NCBI GenBank assembly: GCA_020634395.1
Contig: JACKBU010000014.1
Span: 45,886-109,885 of the forward strand
From: Ardenticatenaceae bacterium
GTDB lineage: Bacteria; Chloroflexota; Anaerolineae; Promineifilales; Promineifilaceae
Direction of reading: 5' to 3'
Length of the DNA: 64,000 bases
Under the pieces are notes generated by a model that saw only the letters and a program-made list of their open reading frames with translations, ran no database searches and had not been told where the DNA came from. Positions 42,465 through 49,938 of the stretch are shown piece by piece (the first letter of the stretch is position 1; every line of letters starts with the position of its first letter). The position numbers and the translations under genes are program-made.

Positions 42465-43133
42465 TTAGTTGAAGCGGACTTCCAGGTCCATCGGCTTCTT
42501 GCTGCTATCCACAAACTCGGTTTCGCGGATGTGGTAGACGGCCGCGATCGCCTGGTACTTCGGCCGGGCCATTTGGTCGCTAATTTGCGGCACAGGCGCG
42601 GGGGAATCCCCTTTGGCGTAGCGGGCCGCGTTGCGGCCGATGTTGCGGTACGTTTCCAGCGTCAACACGGGGGCCTGCGGGAACAGTTCAATGTTTTGCA
42701 GCGGGAACAGGTCGCGTTGGTGAATCACGGTGGTACCGCGTGATTGGATGGCGATGGAGATGCCGGAACCGCTCAGTTCCGCGCCGCGCTTGCCCACGAA
42801 GGCCACGTCGGACGTGTGCCAGACACGGATGATGCGCGGTTTCATGCCTTCCTCTTCGATACCGGCCATGAGTTCGCGGAGAACGGCCGTGTGCGGTATC
42901 CCCGTAATCGTCCGTTTCTTCAACTTATCACCAAACGCCGGGGCCAGCGCAATCACCACCTCGTCAGAGGCTGTGCCCGGTTTGGCCACGCCCACTTCCC
43001 GGATCGTCAGGTCGGCGACAGAATCGCCATTGGATACAGCGGGGGCTGCCGAAGCCGGCGCGGAGCCATTGCCCATTTGCGCCAAAATCTCCTTCACAAC
43101 TTCCCGCACGACAGCTTCAGATAATTGTGCCAT
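42465..43133 (-). CDS. pduD: diol/glycerol dehydratase medium subunit
   Basis: A 222-residue beta subunit (usual length about 224). Residues 1-20 (MAQLSEAVVREVVKEILAQM) form the encapsulation helix, as known for PduD in Salmonella, followed by a Ser/Ala linker. The core holds EVGVAKPGTASDEVVIALAP, HTSDVAFVGKRGAELSGSGI and QAPVLTLETYRNIGRNAARY, which contact the corrin of adenosylcobalamin. It lies 12 bp after pduC and 12 bp before pduE, so translation is probably coupled. Confidence 0.95.
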   Translation of the reverse strand: MAQLSEAVVREVVKEILAQMGNGSAPASAAPAVSNGDSVADLTIREVGVAKPGTASDEVVIALAPAFGDKLKKRTITGIPHTAVLRELMAGIEEEGMKPRIIRVWHTSDVAFVGKRGAELSGSGISIAIQSRGTTVIHQRDLFPLQNIELFPQAPVLTLETYRNIGRNAARYAKGDSPAPVPQISDQMARPKYQAIAAVYHIRETEFVDSSKKPMDLEVRFN

Positions 43134-43145
43134 GGATAATGCTCC

Positions 43146-44813
43146 TTAAATGTCCTCAGGACTCATCGCATGACGGATGTTGGCTAACTGCTCCCAACGT
43201 TCGCCCTGCAAACGGTAGCCTGTACCCGGTCCCTGGTAATCGTTCAGGTCGTTGATTGCCGCTACCACGTTGAAATCCTTGTCCAAAATCGCCGAGGTAT
43301 GCAGATAGTCGCCGGAAACGCGCTGCTTCTGAATGTTCAGAACCGCTTCCGCCACTTCCGGGAACCCGCGCTTGGCCAGAGCCTTCACCACGTCAACACC
43401 CGTCACACCGCGCTTCAACATTTCCTGCGCCGCTTTGGTGTCTTGCACCTTGTCGCGGGCCGGCATGTCGTTGCTGCCGTGGGCATAGGTAGCTGCTTCC
43501 ACCTCTTCATCGGTGATGGCCGGTAAGCCCAATTCCGCAAAAACGGCCTGAATCGCTTTGGCGGCCTTGTGGCGCAGCTCGATGATTTCCGCTTCGCGCA
43601 CGGGGCGCAGACCGCCATCCACCTTCAGGTCGCGCTGCAAAATCAGGAAGTCATCGTAGTCGTCGGAATCGAAGTTGGAACCGGCGAACACGTTGTCGTA
43701 GTTGGGGACGGCGCTGTAGCCGGAGAAGATGAAGTCTGTGCCGGGTAAGAATTGGCCCATCAAACGGGCCGTGCGGCGGAACGGCGAGTGCGAGAAGGTC
43801 TGGTCGTTGCCGGACGCTACTTCCAGGTCCAGGCAGGTCGTCACCAGGTTTTCGGCCAACACAGCGCGGATGCCGCCGGGCACGCCGCCGGGCACGCCGA
43901 TGCAGCTAATCGAACCGTTCTGCAAACCCTGTACGCCCGCGCCCTTGGTGATCATGACGCACTTGATCTCCAGGTAGAGCATGGATTTACCTTCGGCGTA
44001 GGCCATCTGGACTTCGGAGCCGGTGCCGGAGGTGAAGCGCATCTTCAGACCGCGGGAAGCGTAGGCCGAGGCCAGGAAGCCTTTCGACCAGGGCGTATCA
44101 TCGCCATCGATGAAGACTTTCTCCGTGCCGTAGACAGACACGGTTTCGGCGTAGGCCGTCAGGCCGCGCAGACCTAGCTGCAGCTCGATGGACTCTTCCA
44201 GAGCGTCCTGGCTGAGCGCGCCGGGGCGGCCAATTTGCCCGCCAACCAGCAGGGCCAGGGCGTTCATCGGGCCGTAGTTGAAGACGGCGACCGTGGTTTC
44301 GATTTCGTCGAAGCCATAGTAGGTGGCTTCGGCGGCGTCGGCGGCCATGAGGACGGGGTTGTCTTGCATGTTGGTGACGTGCGCCTGGTTGCCGGGGGTA
44401 CGGCGGGCGCGCATCTTCTGGATGCCCATCATCATCTCGACGACGTTCAGTTCGTCCATGACGGCCGCGATCTTGGCCGGGGTAAGACCAGAGAAAATCT
44501 TAGCGACTTCGGCGCGGGGGACGTTGATGTCTACGATCTTGCGGGCGATCTCCACACAGGGAATCGCCATCATTTGTTCGGCAACGGCCGTGTTGATGGC
44601 GTAATTGGCGATAAACAGCTCGTTAAAATCGAACTCCTCGCGTTTCTTGCCGTCCATCTCCACGATCATACCGTTGGCGACTTTGACGCTGGGTTGTGGA
44701 TCGTTGGGGCTGCCCATCGCAATCAGGCCAACTTCCGGCCATTCGGTGACGAAGCCGTCTTTGTTGACCTCACGCGCATCCAAAACCTCAAATCTTTTTT
44801 GTCGTTTTGCCAT
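43146..44813 (-). CDS. pduC: diol/glycerol dehydratase large subunit
   Basis: A 555-residue catalytic alpha subunit (usual length about 554) with the TIM barrel that binds substrate and K+/Ca2+. Landmarks are RFEVLDAREVNKDGFVTEWP at the N-terminus, MMMGIQKMRARRTPGNQAHV, SVYGTEKVFIDGDDTPWSKG, and SGTGSEVQMAYAEGKSMLYL. It makes propionaldehyde from 1,2-propanediol or 3-hydroxypropionaldehyde from glycerol by a radical mechanism with adenosylcobalamin. Sequence alone does not separate PduC from glycerol-type DhaB1; the operon is Pdu-like. It follows pduB by 48 bp. Confidence 0.95.
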   Translation of the reverse strand: MAKRQKRFEVLDAREVNKDGFVTEWPEVGLIAMGSPNDPQPSVKVANGMIVEMDGKKREEFDFNELFIANYAINTAVAEQMMAIPCVEIARKIVDINVPRAEVAKIFSGLTPAKIAAVMDELNVVEMMMGIQKMRARRTPGNQAHVTNMQDNPVLMAADAAEATYYGFDEIETTVAVFNYGPMNALALLVGGQIGRPGALSQDALEESIELQLGLRGLTAYAETVSVYGTEKVFIDGDDTPWSKGFLASAYASRGLKMRFTSGTGSEVQMAYAEGKSMLYLEIKCVMITKGAGVQGLQNGSISCIGVPGGVPGGIRAVLAENLVTTCLDLEVASGNDQTFSHSPFRRTARLMGQFLPGTDFIFSGYSAVPNYDNVFAGSNFDSDDYDDFLILQRDLKVDGGLRPVREAEIIELRHKAAKAIQAVFAELGLPAITDEEVEAATYAHGSNDMPARDKVQDTKAAQEMLKRGVTGVDVVKALAKRGFPEVAEAVLNIQKQRVSGDYLHTSAILDKDFNVVAAINDLNDYQGPGTGYRLQGERWEQLANIRHAMSPEDI

Positions 44814-44861
44814 CGTGTTTAACCTCCGAGGGTTACCCTTTGCAAAAAGGGATTGCCCCGC

Positions 44862-45650
44862 TTAAATGTAGGGAACGCCTAAGCAGGCCGGTTCATCGCC
44901 CAACGTGCCGAGCAGCTTCACGCCCACTTCGCGGGCGGTCATGATGGCCTGGCGCACAGCGCCGGCATCGCCGCTGAAGAAGCCGATGACTTCGTTGCTG
45001 AACGAGGTGCCCTTGGCCGGGCTGGCGTAGCCGATCACGTCCACGTCGGCGGACTTGACGGCCGCATCCACCATCATCACGCCAATACCGGCCGGCGCAC
45101 CGACGCACAAACCAAAGGCGCGGCCAATCGGCGCACCAAAGGCTTTTTCGCAGGCAAAGCTGGCGCGAGCAGTGTATTGGAGCTCGATGTGGCCGGCAGC
45201 ATTGGCATACACGTCGCCAAAGGTGCGGCTCAGGTCCTTCAGGGCCACTTCGATGGCGCGACGGGCGTCGGAAACTTCCTCGGCGCCGAAGATGATGAGC
45301 GAACCGTGACCGGCGCCATCGTGCGTGTCGCGGGCCAGTTCAATCGTCACGACTTCGGTGTTGGTAGCTTTGACGGCTTCGTCGGCGGCCATAATCTGGG
45401 GGCCGGCGCCGGTACGGGCGCTGAGGATGCCGATGGAGCGATACTTGGCCTCAAGGCCCATTTTTTCATGAACCACGGGGTCTACGTTGGCAATTACAAT
45501 GCCGATGGTTTCGCCAAAAGCCGTGCCGACAAATTCGGTCATGCCCGGGTTGGCGTAAGCGGCAACAGCCTGGGCCGGAGCGGCTTCGCCGTTACCCCCG
45601 ACCTTGTCCATTACCTGAGCGACAATCATGTCTAAAAGTTTGTCATCCAT
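44862..45650 (-). CDS. pduB: tandem-BMC shell protein, PduB type
   Basis: A 262-residue trimeric shell protein with two BMC domains (FGETIGIVIANVDPVVHEK, EAKYRSIGILSARTGAGPQI; and second-domain GIGVMMVDAAVKSADVDVI). The N-terminal 35 residues (MDDKLLDMIVAQVMDKVGG then a linker) resemble an encapsulation helix; in Salmonella the PduB N-terminus ties the enzyme core to the shell. GVPYI at the end is typical. It immediately precedes pduC. Upstream lie a GGTT palindrome and pduA. Confidence 0.95.
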   Translation of the reverse strand: MDDKLLDMIVAQVMDKVGGNGEAAPAQAVAAYANPGMTEFVGTAFGETIGIVIANVDPVVHEKMGLEAKYRSIGILSARTGAGPQIMAADEAVKATNTEVVTIELARDTHDGAGHGSLIIFGAEEVSDARRAIEVALKDLSRTFGDVYANAAGHIELQYTARASFACEKAFGAPIGRAFGLCVGAPAGIGVMMVDAAVKSADVDVIGYASPAKGTSFSNEVIGFFSGDAGAVRQAIMTAREVGVKLLGTLGDEPACLGVPYI

Positions 45651-45669
45651 TGAATTTCACTCCTTGGAA

Positions 45670-45783
45670 ATGTGGGTTGGTTAAGTTGGTTAAGCTGGTT
45701 GGTTGAGTTGGTTAGTTGGTTGGGTTGGTTAGGTTGGATGAACAAACCAACAAACTATCAAACCAACAAACTATCAAACCATC
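45670..45783. repeat. GGTT/AACC palindrome between pduA and pduB
   Basis: GGGTTGGTTAAGTTGGTTAA-type left arm, right arm of AACAAACCAACAAACTATC words repeated twice. Same family as the five elements downstream. The rest of the 245-bp spacer (45784-45895) shows no gene. Confidence 0.85.
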
Positions 45784-45895
45784 TCCCTAATAACCCATCG
45801 CAAAGTTTCTTTTCTTGGGTCAGTGGGGGCGGAGGTGGCGCTCGCGCCGCCTACGCCCGTCACGGTGACCCCGATTGAGTGAAGGACAGCCGGGG

Positions 45896-46183
45896 CTATT
45901 CCTTCGTCGGCAGCAATGCTTCGGTGTCGGCATGGGGGCGCGGGATGACGTGAATGGAGACAACTTCGCCTACGCGCTTGGCGGCGGCGGCTCCAGCATC
46001 GGTGGCGGCTTTCACCGCACCAACGTCACCGCGCACCATGACAGTCACCAAACCGGAGCCGATTTTTTCCATGCCCACCAGCGTGACGTTCGCTGCTTTG
46101 ACCATGGCGTCGGCGGCTTCGATCATTGCGACCAGGCCGCGGGTTTCTACTAAACCCAGTGCTTCACCTTGAGGTTTTGCCAT
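45896..46183 (-). CDS. pduA: BMC-H hexameric shell protein, PduA/PduJ type
   Basis: A 95-residue canonical hexamer (ALGLVETRGLVAMIEAADAM, AANVTLVGMEKIGSGLVTVM, HVIPRPHADTEALL). The pore loop KIGSGL is close to that of PduA, which lets 1,2-propanediol through while retaining aldehyde. GGAG lies 8-11 bp upstream of the ATG, 11 bp after the GTPase stop. It is the only short BMC-H of this type in the window, so it likely makes up most of the shell facets. Confidence 0.95.
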   Translation of the reverse strand: MAKPQGEALGLVETRGLVAMIEAADAMVKAANVTLVGMEKIGSGLVTVMVRGDVGAVKAATDAGAAAAKRVGEVVSIHVIPRPHADTEALLPTKE

Positions 46184-46194
46184 TTCATTCTCCT

Positions 46195-46731
46195 TTACAA
46201 AATATTTTGGTTCATGAGATAGTCTCTTAGTTCAGAGATCCCTAAACCGTTCAACGCGGACACGTAAAACAATTCACCCGTCACACCGGCCGTCCGAAGC
46301 AGTTGGGCAGCCTGTTTGATGTTGGCCTGAGGACTGTCCATCTTGGTGAGGACGCCGATGGTGTGTTGGGGGAACATCAAGAAGTAGTTGGGAGGAAAAT
46401 AGGAATCGGCCCGGGTGGCATCCTGTACGGCGACCAGGATTTGGGCGTCGAAGGATGTGGAAACGAGGACGCGCCGCAGATGGCCCATTTCTACAAATTC
46501 ACCGGGTGTGTCGATGCCCCAACTGGAGTAATCGATCATCTGGGTTTTGCGCGCGCCTTCAGGATCCTTGCTTTCCAGGGCCTTGAGCAGGGTGGTTTTG
46601 CCTGCCCCTACTCCTCCGAGGAGCATGAAGCGCCAGGGCTTGGCTTCGCTGGTTTTGACCATGTCGTTGAATGTGACCTTGTGCATCATGCTAACCGTGC
46701 AGGTTGGTCTAATCTCAAAGATTGGACCCAT
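46195..46731 (-). CDS. pduV: EutP/PduV-like small GTPase
   Basis: A P-loop NTPase of the EutP/PduV family. The Walker A motif is GGVGAGKTTL, the switch region is SSWGIDTPGEFVEMGHL, and the guanine-specificity motifs are LTKMD and SALNGLG. Relatives are microcompartment-associated; PduV has been linked to compartment movement. The open frame gives 178 residues, but its first 11 codons lie in a 31-bp repeat also found non-coding at 50761, and no ribosome site is seen. A start at the MM at residues 15-16 or at Met24 would give a family-like length of about 155-164. Confidence 0.8.
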   Translation of the reverse strand: MGPIFEIRPTCTVSMMHKVTFNDMVKTSEAKPWRFMLLGGVGAGKTTLLKALESKDPEGARKTQMIDYSSWGIDTPGEFVEMGHLRRVLVSTSFDAQILVAVQDATRADSYFPPNYFLMFPQHTIGVLTKMDSPQANIKQAAQLLRTAGVTGELFYVSALNGLGISELRDYLMNQNIL

Positions 46732-46732
46732 C
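46702..46732 (-). repeat. 31-bp dispersed repeat, copy 1
   Basis: Reads GATGGGTCCAATCTTTGAGA then TTAGACCAACC on the minus strand. It matches 50761-50791 on the plus strand with four substitutions and contains a CCAATCTT/AAGATTGG hairpin in the second copy. Confidence 0.75.
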
Positions 46733-46742
46733 TTCTCGTCTA

Positions 46743-47135
46743 TCAGGTGCGGGTGATGGGGGCGGGATAGAAGCCGAGGATGTCGGCCAGGCCCTGGTTG
46801 GCGGCTTCGAGGGCTGCCTGTACGCTGGCTAAACGGCCGTTTACCACCAACGTCCCGCTAAATCTGTCCAAAAATCCAATCTCTACGTCGGCCGCCTTCA
46901 GGGCCAAGTCGCCGGCGATGATGGCGCTTTCTCCCGGCGTGACGGTCATAATGCCGATGGCTTCCGCTTCGCTGAGGCCGACGCGCTGGCAAAGAGGCTT
47001 GTCCGGGTTGGCAATGATGTGGGCAATGGTTACCTGGCGGCCGGGCACGTACTCCTGAATAATGCGCGTGGAGATGGCCTCACGGCCGTGCAGCCGGGCG
47101 TCTGTGTCCTGAAGGTCTGCGTAGGGATTCGACAT
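46743..47135 (-). CDS. pduU: permuted BMC-H shell protein, PduU/EutS type
   Basis: A circularly permuted BMC hexamer of 130 residues. The N-terminal beta-barrel strand (RIIQEYVPGRQVTIAHIIAN), GIMTVTPGESAIIAGDLA, VEIGFLDRFSGTLVV and the final ITRT match PduU closely. PduU hexamers plug the pore with a small beta-barrel and are thought to bind PduV, whose gene follows 11 bp downstream. Start: ATG at 47135; in-frame upstream codons lack family similarity. There is no ribosome site, and a promoter places the transcript start on this ATG, suggesting leaderless translation. First gene of the operon. Confidence 0.93.
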   Translation of the reverse strand: MSNPYADLQDTDARLHGREAISTRIIQEYVPGRQVTIAHIIANPDKPLCQRVGLSEAEAIGIMTVTPGESAIIAGDLALKAADVEIGFLDRFSGTLVVNGRLASVQAALEAANQGLADILGFYPAPITRT

Positions 47136-47142
47136 AGGTACC

Positions 47143-47171
47143 AGCATACCAATGGGGCACGGGCGTCTCAA
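47143..47171 (-). promoter_or_regulatory. probable promoter of the pdu operon
   Basis: On the minus strand TTGAGA (47171-47166), a 17-bp spacer and TATGCT (47148-47143). The -35 box abuts the operator repeats and the predicted start of transcription is at or next to the pduU ATG. Confidence 0.6.
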
Positions 47172-47173
47172 TT

Positions 47174-47206
47174 CACAAATCAATGCTGGATATACACAAA
47201 TCAATG
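47174..47206. promoter_or_regulatory. AraC-type operator: two exact 12-bp direct repeats
   Basis: CACAAATCAATG occurs at 47174-47185 and again at 47195-47206, exactly 21 bp apart, so both lie on one face of the helix. The proximal copy is 2 bp upstream of the pduU -35 box. This spacing is typical for AraC-family activators and the AraC-type regulator at 54127 is the obvious candidate. The divergent zinc-ADH gene could share it. Confidence 0.7.
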
Positions 47207-47437
47207 GAGTTTTGTTTGGGTAAATTAGATAGGGGAACGGCCGTTTGGCGTTATGTTTGGTGTTTTATCAGCTTCCCGGAAGCTCCGAGCTTCTGAGAAG
47301 CGGGGAGAAGTCTGGCAGCCGGCCAAACGCCGTTAAAAAGTGTATACCCGGCGTCGTTTTCGTCATTGTGCAGCCAGGGGCGGCATTCTAAGATGAAGCA
47401 TAAACCTGCAAAAGGCGCTGCGCCGCCTGGAGAGTAT

Positions 47438-48550
47438 ATGAAAGCTGTTGTTTACGAGGGGCCGGGAAACATCCGTCTGGCGGATAGACCTTTGCCCTCG
47501 CTGTTAGAACCGACCGACGCCATTATCCGCGTGACCAAAACCACCATCTGCGGCACCGACCTGGCTATTTTGAAGGGCGGCGTGCCCAGCGCGGCTCCCG
47601 GCCGCATCATCGGCCACGAGGGGGTAGGCGTGGTGGAGGCGGTGGGTAAAGGCGTGCGCCACTTCAAGGCGGGCGACCGGGTAATCATCTCCTGTATCAC
47701 GTCTTGCGGGAGCTGCGAGAACTGCCGCCGGGGGATTCCCTCCAACTGTACGGATGGCGGCTGGATTTTGGGCAATACGATTGATGGTTGCCAGGCGGAA
47801 TTTGTGCGCGTGCCCTTTGCCGATAATGGACTGTATCACATTCCCACGGCCGTTCCCGAAGAAGTAGCCCTCATGCTGTCCGACATCGTGCCGACCGGCC
47901 TGGAAGTGGGCGTGATGGCCGGTAACGTGCAGTTTGGCGACGTGGTGTCGATTGTCGGTGCGGGGCCGGTGGGCCTGGCGGCGCTGCTGGCGGTGCAGTT
48001 TTTCTCGCCGGCGGCCGTGATAGTGGTGGATCTGGATGATTTTCGTCTGGCGCTGGCCCAGAGGTTGGGCGCGACACACATCATCAACAATGCCGATGGG
48101 CAGGCGGTGGCGAAAATCATGGAACTGACAAACGGCCGTGGCGTAGACGCCGCCATCGAAGCTGTGGGCCATCCCCTTACCTGCAAACTGGTGCAGGAAA
48201 TCATCGGTGTGGGCGGCACCATCGCCAATATTGGCGTATACAGCCAGAGCGCCGAACTGAACAAGCAGTCTTTGTGGACGAAGAACATCACCATCCGCAT
48301 GGGCGTGGTGAACACGACGACGATCCCACTGCTGCTGAAAACCATTTTGGGCGGCAAACTGGATCCCGGCCAGCTTATCACCCATCGGCTGCCGTTTGAC
48401 GAGGCGCTGCACGCCTATGACCTGTTTGTCCATGCGGGTAAGGAGCGGGCGGTGAAGATTGTGCTGGACATGGCGGCTGAAGAACCAGCCGCCGAAGCCG
48501 ATCTGGTGGACTTGATTGTCCGCCGGATCATGCAGGCGTCTAGAAGTTAA
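47438..48550 (+). CDS. zinc-dependent alcohol dehydrogenase with C-terminal encapsulation-like helix
   Basis: A 370-residue medium-chain dehydrogenase from the ATG at 47438 (GGAGAG upstream); an ATG at 47393 would add 15 residues. Catalytic zinc ligands are Cys38 (ICGTD) and His60-Glu61 (GHEG); the structural zinc has Cys90, 93, 96 and 104 (CGSCENC plus C). The nucleotide fold is IVGAGPVGLAALLAV. After the normal end, residues 349-370 (EADLVDLIVRRIMQASRS) form an amphipathic helix like the encapsulation peptides of the pdu enzymes. Likely role: reduce the aldehyde to alcohol and regenerate NAD+ in the compartment, replacing iron-type PduQ, which is absent from this window. Confidence 0.85.
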   Translation: MKAVVYEGPGNIRLADRPLPSLLEPTDAIIRVTKTTICGTDLAILKGGVPSAAPGRIIGHEGVGVVEAVGKGVRHFKAGDRVIISCITSCGSCENCRRGIPSNCTDGGWILGNTIDGCQAEFVRVPFADNGLYHIPTAVPEEVALMLSDIVPTGLEVGVMAGNVQFGDVVSIVGAGPVGLAALLAVQFFSPAAVIVVDLDDFRLALAQRLGATHIINNADGQAVAKIMELTNGRGVDAAIEAVGHPLTCKLVQEIIGVGGTIANIGVYSQSAELNKQSLWTKNITIRMGVVNTTTIPLLLKTILGGKLDPGQLITHRLPFDEALHAYDLFVHAGKERAVKIVLDMAAEEPAAEADLVDLIVRRIMQASRS

Positions 48551-48556
48551 GAAACT

Positions 48557-48638
48557 GTGCCCTCTCCCCAACCCTCTCCCAAAGGGAGAGGGAGCCGGAC
48601 TTCCCCTCCCCTTGGGAGGGGATTGAGGGGAGGGCATG
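48557..48638. repeat. CCCTCTCCC-type palindromic spacer repeat, second copy
   Basis: CCCTCTCCCAAAGGGAGAGGG and CCCTCCCCTTGGGAGGGGA then GAGGGGAGGG form a double hairpin nearly identical to 34255-34331. It separates the ADH and kinase genes. Confidence 0.8.
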
Positions 48639-48654
48639 CATTACCAGGTGATCC

Positions 48655-49854
48655 ATGATTTTGACGATTAACTGCGGCAGTTCTACCATTAAATATCAGC
48701 TTTTCTCCACCGACGTCGAAACTGTGGTCGCCAAGGGCATTGTCAGCCGGATTGGCGAGGAGGGGTCTTATTACGAGCAGGAAACGGCGCGGGGCAAGGT
48801 GAAAGAGCTGGCCGCCGTGCCGTCCCATCATGAAGCCTTCGAGATTGCCATCCATAATTTGCTGCATCCCGCTTACGGCGCGATGGCCGACATTCACGAG
48901 ATTGAAGCTGTAGGGCACCGGGCGGTGCACGGCGCGGATTTGTTCATCGCTTCCACGCTGATTGACGACGACGTGATTGCCAAGCTGGAGGAGTGCGTGC
49001 CGCTGGCCCCGCTGCACAATCCCCCGAATCTGGTAGGCATTCGCGAAGGGATGGCCTTGCTGCCGGATGTGCCGCATGTAGCGGTGTTCGACACGGCTTT
49101 CAACCAGACCATGCCGCCGAAGGCGTATATTTACGCGCTGCCCTATTCCTTTTATGAAGAGCATAAGATTCGCAAGTATGGCTTTCATGGCACGTCGGTG
49201 CGGTTTGTCAGCCAGCAGGCGGCGGCGGTGCTGCAACGGCCGTTACCCACCCTCAAAATGGTCGTCCTGCATCTGGGCAATGGCGTGACGATGACGGCCG
49301 TCGCCGACGGCCACGCCGTAGACACTACCATCGGTTTCGCCACCTTCTCCGGGGTGATGATGGGCACGCGCTCCGGCGACATTGATCCCGGCCTGATTTT
49401 CCACATGCACCGCCAGCTTGGTCTCTCGCCCGACGAGATTGAGCGCATTATCTACAAGGAAAGCGGCTTGCTGGGCGTGTCGGGCGTGAGCAATGACGTG
49501 CGCGTGATTACGGAGCAGGCGCAGGCGGGCAACGCGCGCTGCCAGTTGGCGCTGGACAAATTCGCCTACATGGCGAAAAAATACATTGGCGCGTTTGCGG
49601 CGGCGATGGGCGGCCTGAACTGCGTGGTCTTTACGGCGGGCATCGGCGAGAACAGCCCGCTCATGCGGCAAATGATTTGCGCCGACCTGGAATTTTTGGG
49701 TGTGACCCTGGATGAAGCGCAAAATGAGCGCGCCGTGGGCGGCAAGCAGGTCGAGATAATCAACAAGGTGGGAGGGAAGACGGCCGTTCTCGTCATCCCC
49801 ACCAACGAGGAAAAGATGATCGCCCTGGATACCATGCGGCTGGCGATTCTTTAA
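48655..49854 (+). CDS. ackA: acetate/propionate kinase
   Basis: A 399-residue ASKHA-fold kinase. MILTINCGSSTIKYQL is the N-terminal signature, YGFHGTSVRFVS and VVLHLGNGVTMTAV the conserved loops, and VVFTAGIGENSPLMR the C-terminal signature. It converts acyl-phosphate from PduL to the carboxylate and makes ATP. Its place beside the pdu locus suggests a PduW-like role with propionyl-phosphate, although acetate kinase activity cannot be excluded. AGGTG lies 6 bp before ATG. No encapsulation helix is seen, consistent with a cytosolic enzyme. Confidence 0.9.
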   Translation: MILTINCGSSTIKYQLFSTDVETVVAKGIVSRIGEEGSYYEQETARGKVKELAAVPSHHEAFEIAIHNLLHPAYGAMADIHEIEAVGHRAVHGADLFIASTLIDDDVIAKLEECVPLAPLHNPPNLVGIREGMALLPDVPHVAVFDTAFNQTMPPKAYIYALPYSFYEEHKIRKYGFHGTSVRFVSQQAAAVLQRPLPTLKMVVLHLGNGVTMTAVADGHAVDTTIGFATFSGVMMGTRSGDIDPGLIFHMHRQLGLSPDEIERIIYKESGLLGVSGVSNDVRVITEQAQAGNARCQLALDKFAYMAKKYIGAFAAAMGGLNCVVFTAGIGENSPLMRQMICADLEFLGVTLDEAQNERAVGGKQVEIINKVGGKTAVLVIPTNEEKMIALDTMRLAIL

Positions 49855-49856
49855 TA

Positions 49857-49925
49857 CAAAGGGACAAAGGCACAAAAGGGACAAAGAAAGCCCTTTGTTC
49901 CTTTTGTCCCTTTGTTTCTTTGTCA
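49857..49925. repeat. GGGACAAAG-type palindromic spacer repeat
   Basis: CAAAGGGACAAAGGCACAAA and AGGGACAAAG face CTTTGTTCCTTTTGTCCCTT, giving a near-perfect hairpin across a short loop. It fills the ackA-eutJ spacer. Confidence 0.8.
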
Positions 49926-49938
49926 TAAATTCTTTCTT

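Noticed and set aside
32821..45783. GGTT palindromes as intrinsic terminators that end separate operons
   Set aside because: They lack a G/C-rich stem with a trailing T run in the transcribed direction, and the genes on both sides belong to one pathway with one evident promoter.
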